From: Nocardioides potassii
GTDB lineage: Bacteria; Actinomycetota; Actinomycetes; Propionibacteriales; Nocardioidaceae
Length of the DNA: 64,000 nt
Direction of reading: 5' to 3'
Assembly: GCF_021648885.1 (NCBI RefSeq)
Contig: NZ_JAKJHZ010000011.1
Coordinates: 62,001-126,000, forward strand
The notes under the pieces were generated by a model. The model did not search any database. It saw only the letters and a list, made by a program, of their open reading frames with translations, and was not told the DNA's origin. Shown here piece after piece: positions 27,751-36,604 of this stretch (position 1 is its first letter; each line of letters begins with the position of its first letter). Both the position numbers and the translations under genes were made by a program.

Positions 27751-27776
27751 AGCGTAGGGCGGCACCGGCCTAGGGT
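27751..27776. promoter_or_regulatory. Divergent -10 boxes for proA and the secreted Asp-box protein
   Basis: Minus strand TACGCT (27756-27751) 6 nt before proA; plus strand TAGGGT (27771-27776) 6 nt before the ATG at 27783. The intergenic gap is 38 bp and both transcripts should be leaderless. Confidence 0.55.
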
Positions 27777-27782
27777 GGCCCC

Positions 27783-29318
27783 ATGTCTCGCATCACGGGG
27801 GTGATCGTCGCTCTGGCGACGGCAGCGGCTGTCCTGTCCGGCTCGAGCGTCGGCGCCGAGCCCGCAGCACCGGCTCCACCCACGGCCCAGCTGCCGCGGC
27901 CGATCGAGGGCGGCGTCGAGCTGGCGATGGCCGACGGCGACCGGCTGCGGGTCTGGGCGACCCCAGACCACCGCGCCGTGCTCTCGCGGCGCTGGGACGC
28001 GGCGACCAGCACCTGGGGGCCTCGCCTCGACGTCGTGCGGAGGAAGAATCTCTCCTGCGGCAGCGTCGACGCACGCACGGCCAACGGCGCCGTCGCCGTG
28101 ATCGCGCTCTGCGACCGCGGCGGCTACTACGAGGACCAGGCGCCGACCTCCTCGCAGGCGCTGTGGTCGCCCGACGGCGTCACCTGGAGGTCGTACCCCC
28201 TCGAGGGCGAGGCGTACGACGAGCCGGGCATCTCGCTCGGCGGCACCCGCGGCGTCTGGCCGGAGAACGAGGGCTACGTCACCTACGGCCCCGAGGGCTT
28301 CACGCGCCACCGGCTGGCGACGCCGAACCAGGAGTACACCGCGACCGCGACCATCACCGACGACGCACAGGTCTCCTACCTCTACGGCACCGCGTCGGGC
28401 AGCGGCCTCTGCGCGACCGTCGTGCTCACCCGCACGGGCGACGCCACGCCCAGCCGGCAGGAGGTCCGCAGCTCGTTCGCGTGCTCCGACGTGGGCTTCG
28501 CCAACGTCGATGCGAACACCGTCTGGCTGGGCGACCTCTGGGATCGGGCGCAGCGCACCGTGATCTCCCGTCCCGACGCGAGCTCGCCCTGGGCGGTCAC
28601 GGCGATCGCGCCCGCGGATGCGCCCGGGCTGGAGCAGGGCGGTCGGCTCGAGGTCGACTTCTTCGCGGCGCCCGGCCTCCCGCTGCTGGCCCTCGGCTCG
28701 GAGCAGGGACGTCGCGTGCGGGTCCAGGCCTACGACGAGGCGTCGCAGACGTGGGCACCGTCGACCCTCGCGTACGACGCGGGCGGGAGCCGCTGCGCGT
28801 GGGGCGACAACTGGTTCGCCACGCAGCTGGCCGTGGTCGCGGCCGAGCTCCGGTGCAACGGCCGACGGGTGGTGCTGACGACGTCGGACGGGGTCACGTG
28901 GCAGGCGCTGCGGATGGGCCGTCACGTCAAGGGCGTCTCCGACGACGGACGCTACGTCGCCGTCCCGGGTCGTTCTGGCACCGCGATCATCTCGGCGGAG
29001 CGCGGCGTCGTCACGCTGCCGCTGCCGGTGACGGGCCGGTGCGACGTCGTCGTTCCCGACGGGACCGACGGTGCGGTGCTGCTCACCTCGGCGGGCCGCC
29101 ACCGCGGGTGGCCGACGGTGCTGCAGCACTCCTCAGCCGACGGCTGGGTACACCTGTCCCGGACCGACCTGCCCACCTTCCCCCGCACCTGCCGACGGGT
29201 GCGCTCGAACAGCTACGAGCTGCCGTACGGCGTCGACGTCTTCAGCGGCTGGAAGGGCTACACGGTGCGCATCGTCCAGCGCGACGGCGAGTGGACCGCT
29301 CGGCGCGTCCGCTACTGA
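27783..29318 (+). CDS. Secreted protein with Asp-box motifs (possible beta-propeller)
   Basis: A 511-residue exported protein with an N-terminal signal ('[23 protein letters not shown]'). At least two Asp-box/BNR-like motifs are visible, '[11 protein letters not shown]' (around residue 130) and '[11 protein letters not shown]' (around residue 370). They are spaced through repeated beta-rich segments, which suggests a sialidase-like or sortilin-like propeller. No catalytic Arg/Tyr set of a sialidase can be assigned, so the function is open; paired Cys suggest disulphides. Predicted leaderless. Convergent with etfA across a strong terminator. Confidence 0.72.
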   Translation: MSRITGVIVALATAAAVLSGSSVGAEPAAPAPPTAQLPRPIEGGVELAMADGDRLRVWATPDHRAVLSRRWDAATSTWGPRLDVVRRKNLSCGSVDARTANGAVAVIALCDRGGYYEDQAPTSSQALWSPDGVTWRSYPLEGEAYDEPGISLGGTRGVWPENEGYVTYGPEGFTRHRLATPNQEYTATATITDDAQVSYLYGTASGSGLCATVVLTRTGDATPSRQEVRSSFACSDVGFANVDANTVWLGDLWDRAQRTVISRPDASSPWAVTAIAPADAPGLEQGGRLEVDFFAAPGLPLLALGSEQGRRVRVQAYDEASQTWAPSTLAYDAGGSRCAWGDNWFATQLAVVAAELRCNGRRVVLTTSDGVTWQALRMGRHVKGVSDDGRYVAVPGRSGTAIISAERGVVTLPLPVTGRCDVVVPDGTDGAVLLTSAGRHRGWPTVLQHSSADGWVHLSRTDLPTFPRTCRRVRSNSYELPYGVDVFSGWKGYTVRIVQRDGEWTARRVRY

Positions 29319-29327
29319 CCCGCACAT

Positions 29328-29366
29328 GACGAACGCCCCCGGCCGCGTAGGCCGAGGGCGTTCGTC
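29328..29366. terminator. Bidirectional terminator between Asp-box gene and etfA
   Basis: A 17-bp stem (gacgaacgcccccggcc with ggccgagggcgttcgtc, one G-U) and a 5-nt loop gcgta, between convergent stops at 29318 and 29379. Confidence 0.8.
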
Positions 29367-29378
29367 GTACGGGCTGGC

Positions 29379-30332
29379 TCAGCCCTTGCGCTCGGTGATC
29401 TTCTCCGTGGCGGCGGGCAGGACGGAGTGGAGGTCGCCCACGACGCCGAAGTCGACGAGCTCGAAGATCGGGGCCTCGGGGTCCTTGTTGACCGCGACGA
29501 TCGTCTTCGACGTCTGCATGCCGGCGCGGTGCTGGATCGCACCGGAGATGCCGTTGGCGACGTAGAGCTGCGGCGAGACCGTCTTGCCGGTCTGGCCGAC
29601 CTGGAAGGCGTGCGGCATCCAGCCCGAGTCCACGGCGGCGCGCGACGCACCCACGGCGGCGCCGATCGAGTCGGCGAAGCCCTCGACGGGCTCGAAGTTC
29701 CCGCCGGTGCCACGACCGCCCGAGACCACGATCGCGGCCTCGGTCAGCTCGGGGCGACCGGTGGACTGACGCGGCTGCGTCGCCACGACCTGCGCGCCCT
29801 TCGCCGCGTCGGAGATCGTCGCGGCGAACGCCTCCACGGTGCCGGCACCCTCGGCCTCCTCGGGCGCGGCCGAGTTGGGCTTGACGGTGATGATCGGCGT
29901 GCCGGTGGTGACCTTGGCCTGCACCGTGTAGTTGCCGGCGAAGACGCTCTGCGTGGTCACCCCGTCCTCGGACACGTCGACGGCGTCGGTGATCAGGCCG
30001 GAGCCGATCTTGATCGCCAGGCGGGCGGCGACCTCCTTGTTCTCGAAGGTCGACGGCAGCAGGATCGCAGCAGGGCTCGCCTGCTCGGCGAGCTGCTGGA
30101 GCGCCTCGGCCTTCGGCGCGACGAGGAAGCCCTTGATCGGGGCGTCGTCGACGACGTAGACCTTCGCGGCGCCGTACTTCTTGACCTTCTCGGCCACCGC
30201 GTCGCCCTTGTCGGGCGAGCCGAAGAACACCGCCGACGGCTCGCCGAGGCGGCGCGCGATCGTGAGCAGCTCGTAGGTCGGCTTCTTGACCTCGCCGTCG
30301 GCGTGGTCGATGACTACCAGGACTTCAGACAT
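29379..30332 (-). CDS. etfA: Electron transfer flavoprotein alpha subunit
   Basis: A 317-residue FAD-binding subunit that passes electrons from acyl-CoA dehydrogenases to the quinone pool via ETF-quinone oxidoreductase. The C-terminal FAD signature '[52 protein letters not shown]' is complete, and 'VSGGRGTGG' precedes it. Lies 19 nt downstream of etfB in the usual beta-alpha order. The nearby enoyl-CoA hydratase fits a beta-oxidation context. Confidence 0.95.
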   Translation of the reverse strand: MSEVLVVIDHADGEVKKPTYELLTIARRLGEPSAVFFGSPDKGDAVAEKVKKYGAAKVYVVDDAPIKGFLVAPKAEALQQLAEQASPAAILLPSTFENKEVAARLAIKIGSGLITDAVDVSEDGVTTQSVFAGNYTVQAKVTTGTPIITVKPNSAAPEEAEGAGTVEAFAATISDAAKGAQVVATQPRQSTGRPELTEAAIVVSGGRGTGGNFEPVEGFADSIGAAVGASRAAVDSGWMPHAFQVGQTGKTVSPQLYVANGISGAIQHRAGMQTSKTIVAVNKDPEAPIFELVDFGVVGDLHSVLPAATEKITERKG

Positions 30333-30351
30333 GGGTGTGCTCCTGCCCTGC

Positions 30352-31152
30352 TCAGATGAACTTCTTGGACGCGAGGAAGTCGACCAGCGCGGTGGCGCCG
30401 GATCCGTCCTCGTCGGTGACGACCTCGCCGGCGGTGCGCGGCGGGCGGGCGGTGGTGTCCTCCACCTGGGTGTAGGCCACCGAGAGGCCGACCTGCTCGG
30501 CGTCGAGGCCGAGGTCGGTGAGCGACCAGGTCTCGAGCGGCTTCTTCTTGGCGGCCATGATGCCCTTGAACGACGGGTAGCGGGCCTCGCCCGACTGGTC
30601 GGTCACGCTCAGCACGATCGGGAGGGTCGCACCGATGACCTCGGTCGAGCCCTCGTTGTCGCGCTTGATCCGGACCTGGTCGCCCTGCGACTCGACGACG
30701 GAGGCCAGCGTGACCTGCGGGAGCCCGAGGCGCTCGGCGAGCATCGCCGGGACGACCGAGCCGGAGGCGTCGGTGGACGCCATGCCGCACACGACGAGGT
30801 CGGCGCCGGCGTCGGCCTTGATCTTCTCGACCGCCTTGGCGAGCACGAGCGACGTGCCGAGGTAGTCGGATCCGGCGATCGCGTCGTCGACGACGTGGAC
30901 CCCCGAGTCGGCGCCCATCTGGAGCGCCTTGCGGACCGCGTCGACGGCCTTCTCCGGGCCGACGGTGAGCGCGGTGACGGTGATCTCCTCGCCCTCGCGC
31001 TTCTCACGGAACTGCAGCGCCTGCTCGACGGCGTACTCGTCCAGCTCGGACAACAGGCCGTCGACACCGACGCGGTCGACGGTGTTGTCGTCCTCGAACT
31101 TGCGGTCGGCCGTGGCGTCCGGCACGTACTTCACACAGACAACAATGTTCAT
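30352..31152 (-). CDS. etfB: Electron transfer flavoprotein beta subunit
   Basis: A 266-residue partner of EtfA. 'NIVVCVKYVPDATADRKFEDDNTVDRVGVDGLLSELDEYAVEQAL' is the typical N-terminus, and 'DLVVCGMASTDASGSVVPAMLAERLGLPQVTLA' is the AMP/ADP-binding segment. The ATG at 31152 has GAGG about 10 nt upstream. First gene of the etfBA operon. Confidence 0.95.
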   Translation of the reverse strand: MNIVVCVKYVPDATADRKFEDDNTVDRVGVDGLLSELDEYAVEQALQFREKREGEEITVTALTVGPEKAVDAVRKALQMGADSGVHVVDDAIAGSDYLGTSLVLAKAVEKIKADAGADLVVCGMASTDASGSVVPAMLAERLGLPQVTLASVVESQGDQVRIKRDNEGSTEVIGATLPIVLSVTDQSGEARYPSFKGIMAAKKKPLETWSLTDLGLDAEQVGLSVAYTQVEDTTARPPRTAGEVVTDEDGSGATALVDFLASKKFI

Positions 31153-31273
31153 GGTGGTGTGGCCTCGCGGCCCCTCCTGTGGACTCGGATGTGCGCTCGA
31201 GGTTACTAGCCAGTCACCCCGCACCGGAATGCCGCTCCGGGTGGAGTGGCTCACAGCGTCCGGGGACCTCGGA

Positions 31274-31936
31274 TCAGCGCTGGCGCACCGAGAACGTCGA
31301 GGAGCGCTTGGCAGCGAGGTGCTGCGCGTCGCCGGCGTAGGTGACCCGCACGCGGTAGCGGCCCGTGCGCAGGACACCGAGGCGGGCGGTCGCCGCGCCG
31401 GTCGTGTCGAGGGCCTTCTCGCGGCGCACGACCCTGCCCGTGCCGAGGTGGCGGACGGTCACGCCGACCGCACCGGTCGGGACCGTCCCGAAGTCGCCCA
31501 GCGCACCGACGACGACCGCGGTCGGGATGCGCGCCCCACGACCGGTGACGCGCAGCTGCACGAGCGTGCGGGCCCGGGTCACGACCCAGGTGGCGGGGGC
31601 CGACTCGCTCGGCGACTGGTTGGGGAGCCGGGGCACGAACCTCGCGCTCACGGAGTGGTCGCCGACGGCTGCGGTCGTGGGCAGGACGAAGGTCTGGCTG
31701 CCGCTGGGCGTCGCGTTGGTCTTGTACGACGTCCCGTCGAGGACGAAGTAGATGTCGCCGTCCACCAGGGCTCCGCCGGCGTCGACCTGGGCCGTCGCCC
31801 GGACCGTGTCGCCGTAGGCCGACGTGGTCGCGGTCAACGTGACCGTCGTGGTGGACGGCGGCGCGGCGTGTGCAGGCGCAGCCCACCCACCGCCCGCGAG
31901 GACGAGGAGGGAGGCGACGGCGGGTGCGAGGTTCAT
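31274..31936 (-). CDS. Secreted Ig-like domain protein
   Basis: A 220-residue exported protein: signal peptide 'NLAPAVASLLVLAGGGWAAPAHA', then two bacterial Ig-like (Big_3_5-type) modules. The first is 'TTTVTLTATTSAYGDTVRATAQVDAGGALVDGDIYFVLDG' and the second 'ATARLGVLRTGRYRVRVTYAGDAQHLAAKRSSTFSV'. No catalytic domain. Its C-terminal module is paralogous to that of the upstream gene, and its ATG overlaps that gene's TGA by one base (TGATG). The pair is therefore coupled and probably works together at the cell surface. Confidence 0.75.
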   Translation of the reverse strand: MNLAPAVASLLVLAGGGWAAPAHAAPPSTTTVTLTATTSAYGDTVRATAQVDAGGALVDGDIYFVLDGTSYKTNATPSGSQTFVLPTTAAVGDHSVSARFVPRLPNQSPSESAPATWVVTRARTLVQLRVTGRGARIPTAVVVGALGDFGTVPTGAVGVTVRHLGTGRVVRREKALDTTGAATARLGVLRTGRYRVRVTYAGDAQHLAAKRSSTFSVRQR

Positions 31937-33111
31937 CAGCCCGGCTTCACCCTGAAGCCCTTGGCCGTCCTGGTCGGCAGGTGGCTGGTGTCTCCTGCGT
32001 ACCTCACGACCACCTTGTAGCGACCGACCGTGAGGGACCCGAAGCCGACGCGGGCCGACCCTCCGGCGAGCGTCCGCACCCGGGCCCACCGGCCGGCCTT
32101 GCCGAGGCGCTTGAGCGTGAACTTCACCTTGCCGGTCGCCACGGTGCCGTAGGCACCGGCGGCCCGGGCGGCGATCCGGGTCGCGCTCCCGGTGCGCTTG
32201 CCGGTCACCGCGACCTTGAGCCCGGTCTCGGCCTGGCTGACCGTGAGCAGCTTGCTGACCGACGTGCTGGCGACGTAGAGGAGCGGGTCGCTCGGGACGA
32301 ACGTCGCGGTGACGGTGGACGTGCCGACGGGGCGGTCGGCCAGCACGAGGGAGGCGACACCGGCCTTGTCGACCTTGACGCGCGTGACGGAGTTGCCGGC
32401 CGTGAAGGAGACCTCGCCGCTCGGGACGCCGCCCGAGCCGGTGACGGTCGCCGACGCCGAGACGTCCTGGCCGTAGGCGGCGGTGGTGCGGGCGAGCTCG
32501 AGGGTCGTGGTCGTGGACGCGGCCACCGACACCGTGTCGACCAGGGGCGGTTGGCCGTTGGGAACCGAGCAGTCGAGCTTGGCGGTCTGCTTCACGCCAC
32601 CGTCGTCGAACCAGCGCAGCTCGCCCGTGAGGGCGCCGGCGGCGACCTGGACCGGCCCGGGCGAGGACGGCGCGGTCCAGGGGAACGCACCCGAGGCGGC
32701 CCCCAGCCTCACCGGTGGAGAAGGTGTCTGGGCCGGGATCGTCGTGCGGGGCACGCTGGTCGCCGCGGTCGCCGCGAGAGCCCCGAGGGTGAGCTGCTGG
32801 CCGAACGACGCCTCCAAGGTCACGCCGCCCTTGTCCGCTATCTGCTCGGCGGTGCTGCCGGGCAGGTAGGCCGTGCTGGTGAGGACCACCTGCGTGGCCT
32901 GGTTGGTGGTCATCCGCTGCGGCAGGCTCGTGTCGAGGACCACCGGCATGACGAAGTCGGCCAAGGACGTCGCCGAGCACCTGTAGTCGATCTGCGGGCT
33001 CTCCGCCTGCGCCGTCGGCGGGACGGTCGTCAGAGCGACCAGCGCGAGGGAGCCGGCGGCGACCGCGGCCGAGGCGCGGCTGGACCACCGGGGTGCCGGG
33101 GACGACGTCAT
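31936..33111 (-). CDS. Secreted protein with C-terminal Ig-like modules
   Basis: A 391-residue exported protein with a signal peptide ending 'TTVPPTAQA'. The N-terminal region (about 35-185) starts 'DYRCSATSLADFVMPVVLDTSLPQRMTTNQATQVVLTSTAYLP' and looks like the secreted DUF6801-type beta-sandwich, though that assignment is tentative. It is followed by two Ig-like repeats ('TTTTLELARTTAAYGQDVSASATVTGSGGVPSGEVSFTAG' and 'TVATGKVKFTLKRLGKAGRWARVRTLAGGSARVGFGSLTVGRYKVVVRYAGDTSHLPT'). TATCGT ends 6 nt before the ATG, so it is predicted leaderless. Confidence 0.75.
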   Translation of the reverse strand: MTSSPAPRWSSRASAAVAAGSLALVALTTVPPTAQAESPQIDYRCSATSLADFVMPVVLDTSLPQRMTTNQATQVVLTSTAYLPGSTAEQIADKGGVTLEASFGQQLTLGALAATAATSVPRTTIPAQTPSPPVRLGAASGAFPWTAPSSPGPVQVAAGALTGELRWFDDGGVKQTAKLDCSVPNGQPPLVDTVSVAASTTTTLELARTTAAYGQDVSASATVTGSGGVPSGEVSFTAGNSVTRVKVDKAGVASLVLADRPVGTSTVTATFVPSDPLLYVASTSVSKLLTVSQAETGLKVAVTGKRTGSATRIAARAAGAYGTVATGKVKFTLKRLGKAGRWARVRTLAGGSARVGFGSLTVGRYKVVVRYAGDTSHLPTRTAKGFRVKPG

Positions 33112-33151
33112 GCCCCGACGATAGAGGTTCGGGCGCGACCTGGTGCGGGAT

Positions 33152-33532
33152 TCAGGGCTTGATGATGCGGTCGAGCAACCGGCCGACGATGAGGTAGGCG
33201 ATGGCGCCGAGCCCCCAGTTGAAGAGCGCGTTCTTGACCTGCGCGCCGTCACCGGTGAACTGCTTGATCCCGTCGCGGCGTGAGAAGATGTCGAGGTCGA
33301 TGTAGTCCGCCGTGCGCAGCACGAGGTCGACCAGCGAGTTGCTGCGGTTGGCGTCGAGGGCGATGAGCAGCGCGCCCACGGCCAGCACGAGGGCGGCCAG
33401 CGCCGCCAGCAGCCAGATGAGCTGCGCCAGTCGCGCCCGGATCGTCGTCACCACAGTGGGTCTCCTCAGCTGTTCGTCGTCGGTCGTTGCTCGGGTCGAG
33501 GTCAGGGTCGGGGATGTCGCGGTGTTGGTCAC
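33152..33532 (-). CDS. Small conserved membrane protein
   Basis: A 126-residue protein with a soluble N-terminus, a hydrophobic helix 'LIWLLAALAALVLAVGALLIAL' and a second weaker hydrophobic stretch near the C-terminus ('NWGLGAIAYLIVGRLLDRI'). Between them 'DLVLRTADYIDLDIFSRRDGIKQFTGDGAQVKNALFNWG' would be extracytoplasmic. Similar small proteins occur across Nocardioides-like genomes, but I know no function. It starts with GTG overlapping the enoyl-CoA hydratase stop (GTGA). Confidence 0.7.
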   Translation of the reverse strand: MTNTATSPTLTSTRATTDDEQLRRPTVVTTIRARLAQLIWLLAALAALVLAVGALLIALDANRSNSLVDLVLRTADYIDLDIFSRRDGIKQFTGDGAQVKNALFNWGLGAIAYLIVGRLLDRIIKP

Positions 33533-34305
33533 CGTCCCACGAATGTTGCCTTGCCCGGTCCGTTCTCAACGAACGAGGTCATGCCGCGGGTACGGTCCTC
33601 GGTCGCGAAGATCGCGGCGAACTGCTGGCGCTCGATCGCCAGGCCGGTGTGGAGGTCGGTGCCGATGCCCGTGTCGATGCACTCCTTGGCGGCGCGGATC
33701 GCGAGGGCGGCCGCACCGCGGAACTGCGCGGCGTAGGCCACGGCCTCCTCCAGCACCTCGTCCGGAGCGACGACGCGGTCGACGAGACCGATCCGGAGCG
33801 CCTCGTCGGCCGTGACGAACCGGCCGGTGAAGATCAGGTCCTTGGCGGTCGACGTACCGACGAGCCGGGACAGCCGCTGAGTCCCGCCGGCGCCGGGGAT
33901 GATCCCGAGCAGCACCTCCGGCTGGCCCAGGACCGCGTCCTCGGCGGCGAAGCGGAGGTCGGCGGCGAGCGCGAGCTCGCAGCCCCCGCCGAGCGCGTAG
34001 CCGTTGACGGCGGCGATCACGGGCTTGGGGATCCGCGCGATCGCGGTCGTCGCCGAGGTGGCGGAGTCGGCGATCCGCACCATCTCGGCGTACGAGACCT
34101 CGGCCATCTCCTTGACGTCGTTGCCTGCTGCGAAGACGCGCTCGCCGCCCCACACCACCACGGCGCGCACGTCGTCGCGCTCCGTCAGCTCGGCGGCCGC
34201 CTCGCGGAGGTCGGCCTGCACCTGCACGCTGATGGCGTTCATCTTGGGCCGGTCGAGCCGCAGCACGGCGACGCCGTCGGTCACGTCGATCGAGACGAAC
34301 TCCAT
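33529..34305 (-). CDS. Enoyl-CoA hydratase
   Basis: A 258-residue crotonase. 'AVNGYALGGGCELALAADLRFAAEDAVLGQPEVLLGIIPGAGGTQRLSRLVG' contains both catalytic Glu positions (in GCELA and GQPEV), as in true hydratases such as mitochondrial ECH, and the oxyanion loop. 'AGNDVKEMAEVSYAEM' is the substrate loop. Fits fatty-acid beta-oxidation, as does the etfBA operon 2.4 kb away. Divergent from glgX. Confidence 0.92.
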   Translation of the reverse strand: MEFVSIDVTDGVAVLRLDRPKMNAISVQVQADLREAAAELTERDDVRAVVVWGGERVFAAGNDVKEMAEVSYAEMVRIADSATSATTAIARIPKPVIAAVNGYALGGGCELALAADLRFAAEDAVLGQPEVLLGIIPGAGGTQRLSRLVGTSTAKDLIFTGRFVTADEALRIGLVDRVVAPDEVLEEAVAYAAQFRGAAALAIRAAKECIDTGIGTDLHTGLAIERQQFAAIFATEDRTRGMTSFVENGPGKATFVGR

Positions 34306-34388
34306 CGGTTCCTCCTCAGGTCAGGGTGCCGACGCGCGTCTCGCGGCCGGGGCCTCGCATTGTGCCGTGCGGTCCGGTGTCGACCACA

Positions 34389-36578
34389 ATGACCCGGGTG
34401 ACCCCGCCCCACGACACCGCCACGCCTGTCTGGAACCACGACGGCGAGACACGGGACGTGTGGCCGGGTCGGCACTACCCGCTCGGCGCGACCTGGTCGC
34501 GGGAGTCGACGAACTTCGCGGTCTACGCGCCCAACGCGACACGGCTGTGGGTCTGCCTGTTCGACGACGACGGGACCGAGCAGCGTCACGAGCTCACCGT
34601 CTCGACCCTCGGCGTGTGGCACGGCGCGATCCCGGGCGTCGATCCCGGCCGCTGCTACGGCTACCGCGCGGACGGTCCGTGGGACCCCGCGGCCGGGCTG
34701 CGGTTCAACGAGGCCAAGCTGCTGCTCGACCCCTACGGCAAGGCCGTCTCGGGGGAGCTGGTCGTCGACGACGCGATCTTCGCCCACGTCCGCACCGAGC
34801 CGGCGACGAGGAGCGACCTGGACTCGGCGCCGTACCTGCCGCGCAGCGTGGTGGTCCACGACGAGTTCCAGTGGGGTGGCGACACCCCGCCGCGCCGCCG
34901 CTGGCGCGACACCGTCATCTACGAGCTGCACGTGAAGGGCATGACCGCGCTGCACGACCGCGTGCCGGAGCACCTGCGCGGGACGTACGCCGGGCTCGCC
35001 ACGCCCGCGGTCACCGACTACCTCAAGGACCTGGGCGTCACGGCCGTCGAGCTCCTGCCCGTCCACCAGTTCTTCTCCGAGACGGCGCTCGCGGAGAAGG
35101 GGCTGTCGAACTACTGGGGCTACAACTCCCTGGGGTTCTTCGCGCCCCACAACGCCTACAGCTCCTCGGGCGACCGCGGGCAGCAGGTGACCGAGTTCAA
35201 GGAGATGGTGAAGGCCTTCCACCGGGCCGGGCTCGAGGTCATCCTCGACGTCGTCTACAACCACACCGCCGAGGCGGGTCCGCTCGGTCCGACGCTGAGC
35301 TTCCGGGGTCTCGACGACCTCGGCTACTACCAGCGCGTGGTGCCCACGCGGACGCTCGACGACGTCGAGGCCCCGGTCGACACCTACTGGGACGTCACCG
35401 GCTGCGGCAACACGGTCGACGCCACCCACACCCAGAGCCTGCGGATGATCCTCGACTCGCTGCGCTACTGGGTCAACGAGATGCACGTCGACGGCTTCCG
35501 CTTCGACCTGATGAGCGCGCTGACGCGGACCAACCAGGTCGTCGACATGGGCAGCCACCTGATCACCGCCATCGGGCAGGACCCGGTGCTCCGGCACGTC
35601 AAGCTCGTCGCGGAGCCGTGGGACGCCTCGATGGACGGCTACCGCGTCGGCGAGTTCCCACCGCCGTGGATCGAGTGGAACGACCAGTTCCGCGACACGA
35701 TGCGCGACTTCTGGCGCGGGCACGCCGCCGGCGTACGCACGGTGGCGACGCGGCTGGCCGGGTCGGCCGACCTCTACGCCGACGACGGTCGGTCCCCCTA
35801 CGCCTCGGTCAACTTCGTCACCGCCCACGACGGGTTCACCCTGCGCGACCTGGTGTCCTACAACCACAAGCACAACGGCGCGAACGGCGAGGACAATCGC
35901 GACGGCACCGACAACAACCGGTCGTGGAACCACGGCGTCGAGGGCGAGACCGACGACCAGGCGATCATCACCCTGCGCCGCCGCCAGGCCGCGAACCTGA
36001 TGGCGACGCTGTGCTTCTCCAGCGGCGTGCCGATGCTGACCGCCGGCGACGAGCGCGGCCGTACCCAGCGCGGCAACAACAACGCCTACGTGCAGGACAA
36101 CGAGACGTCCTGGATCGACTGGCGACCCGACGACGCCTGGCTCGACGTCTACGAGATCACCAAGACCGCGCTCCGGTTGCGTCGCGAGCACCCGGCCCTG
36201 CGCCAGCGGCACTGGTTCGAGGGCCGGCCCACCATGAGGGGCGGCATCAAGGACCTGGTGTGGCTGCACCCCGACGGCCGCGAGATGTCCACCGCCGACT
36301 GGCACGACGACTCGTGCCGCACGGTCGGGATGTTCCTCAACGGCGGCCCGCTCCGCTACCCCGGTCCGCGTGGTGAGCAGGTCCGCGACAGGTCCTTCGT
36401 CATCTGGCTCAACGCCGGCGTCGAGGACGTCAAGCTCACGCTGCCGGACAACCAGTGGGTGCACCACGGCGAGGTGGTCCTGTCGACCAACGCCGAGATC
36501 GAGGTCGGCAGCCCGGTGGTCGCCGGGAGCGAGCTGCTGCTCCAGGCGCGGTCCGTCCTGGTGATGCGCGAGACCTAG
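34389..36578 (+). CDS. glgX: Glycogen debranching enzyme GlgX
   Basis: A 729-residue GH13 isoamylase-type enzyme removing short alpha-1,6 branches left by phosphorylase. An N-terminal CBM48 domain ('GRHYPLGATWSRESTNFAVYAPNATRLWVCLFDDDG') precedes the catalytic barrel. The nucleophile is Asp373 (GFRFDLMSA), the acid Glu409 (LVAEPWDA) and the third carboxylate Asp481 (TAHDGFTL). 'YNHTAEAGPLGPTLSFRGLDDLGYY' is GlgX-typical. Start at ATG 34389. Works with GlgP at 38.9-41.5 kb in glucan breakdown. Confidence 0.95.
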   Translation: MTRVTPPHDTATPVWNHDGETRDVWPGRHYPLGATWSRESTNFAVYAPNATRLWVCLFDDDGTEQRHELTVSTLGVWHGAIPGVDPGRCYGYRADGPWDPAAGLRFNEAKLLLDPYGKAVSGELVVDDAIFAHVRTEPATRSDLDSAPYLPRSVVVHDEFQWGGDTPPRRRWRDTVIYELHVKGMTALHDRVPEHLRGTYAGLATPAVTDYLKDLGVTAVELLPVHQFFSETALAEKGLSNYWGYNSLGFFAPHNAYSSSGDRGQQVTEFKEMVKAFHRAGLEVILDVVYNHTAEAGPLGPTLSFRGLDDLGYYQRVVPTRTLDDVEAPVDTYWDVTGCGNTVDATHTQSLRMILDSLRYWVNEMHVDGFRFDLMSALTRTNQVVDMGSHLITAIGQDPVLRHVKLVAEPWDASMDGYRVGEFPPPWIEWNDQFRDTMRDFWRGHAAGVRTVATRLAGSADLYADDGRSPYASVNFVTAHDGFTLRDLVSYNHKHNGANGEDNRDGTDNNRSWNHGVEGETDDQAIITLRRRQAANLMATLCFSSGVPMLTAGDERGRTQRGNNNAYVQDNETSWIDWRPDDAWLDVYEITKTALRLRREHPALRQRHWFEGRPTMRGGIKDLVWLHPDGREMSTADWHDDSCRTVGMFLNGGPLRYPGPRGEQVRDRSFVIWLNAGVEDVKLTLPDNQWVHHGEVVLSTNAEIEVGSPVVAGSELLLQARSVLVMRET

Positions 36579-36603
36579 CCCGACCTAGCCCGACCGAGCC
36601 CGA
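36574..36603. repeat. Three 10-bp tandem repeats across the glgX stop codon
   Basis: Units cctagcccga (36574-36583), cctagcccga (36584-36593) and ccgagcccga (36594-36603), followed by a degenerate cctacgccgt that contains the stop codon of the convergent gene. The glgX TAG is in the first unit. Because the period is 10, successive TAGs fall in different frames. Confidence 0.85.
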
Positions 36604-36604
36604 C

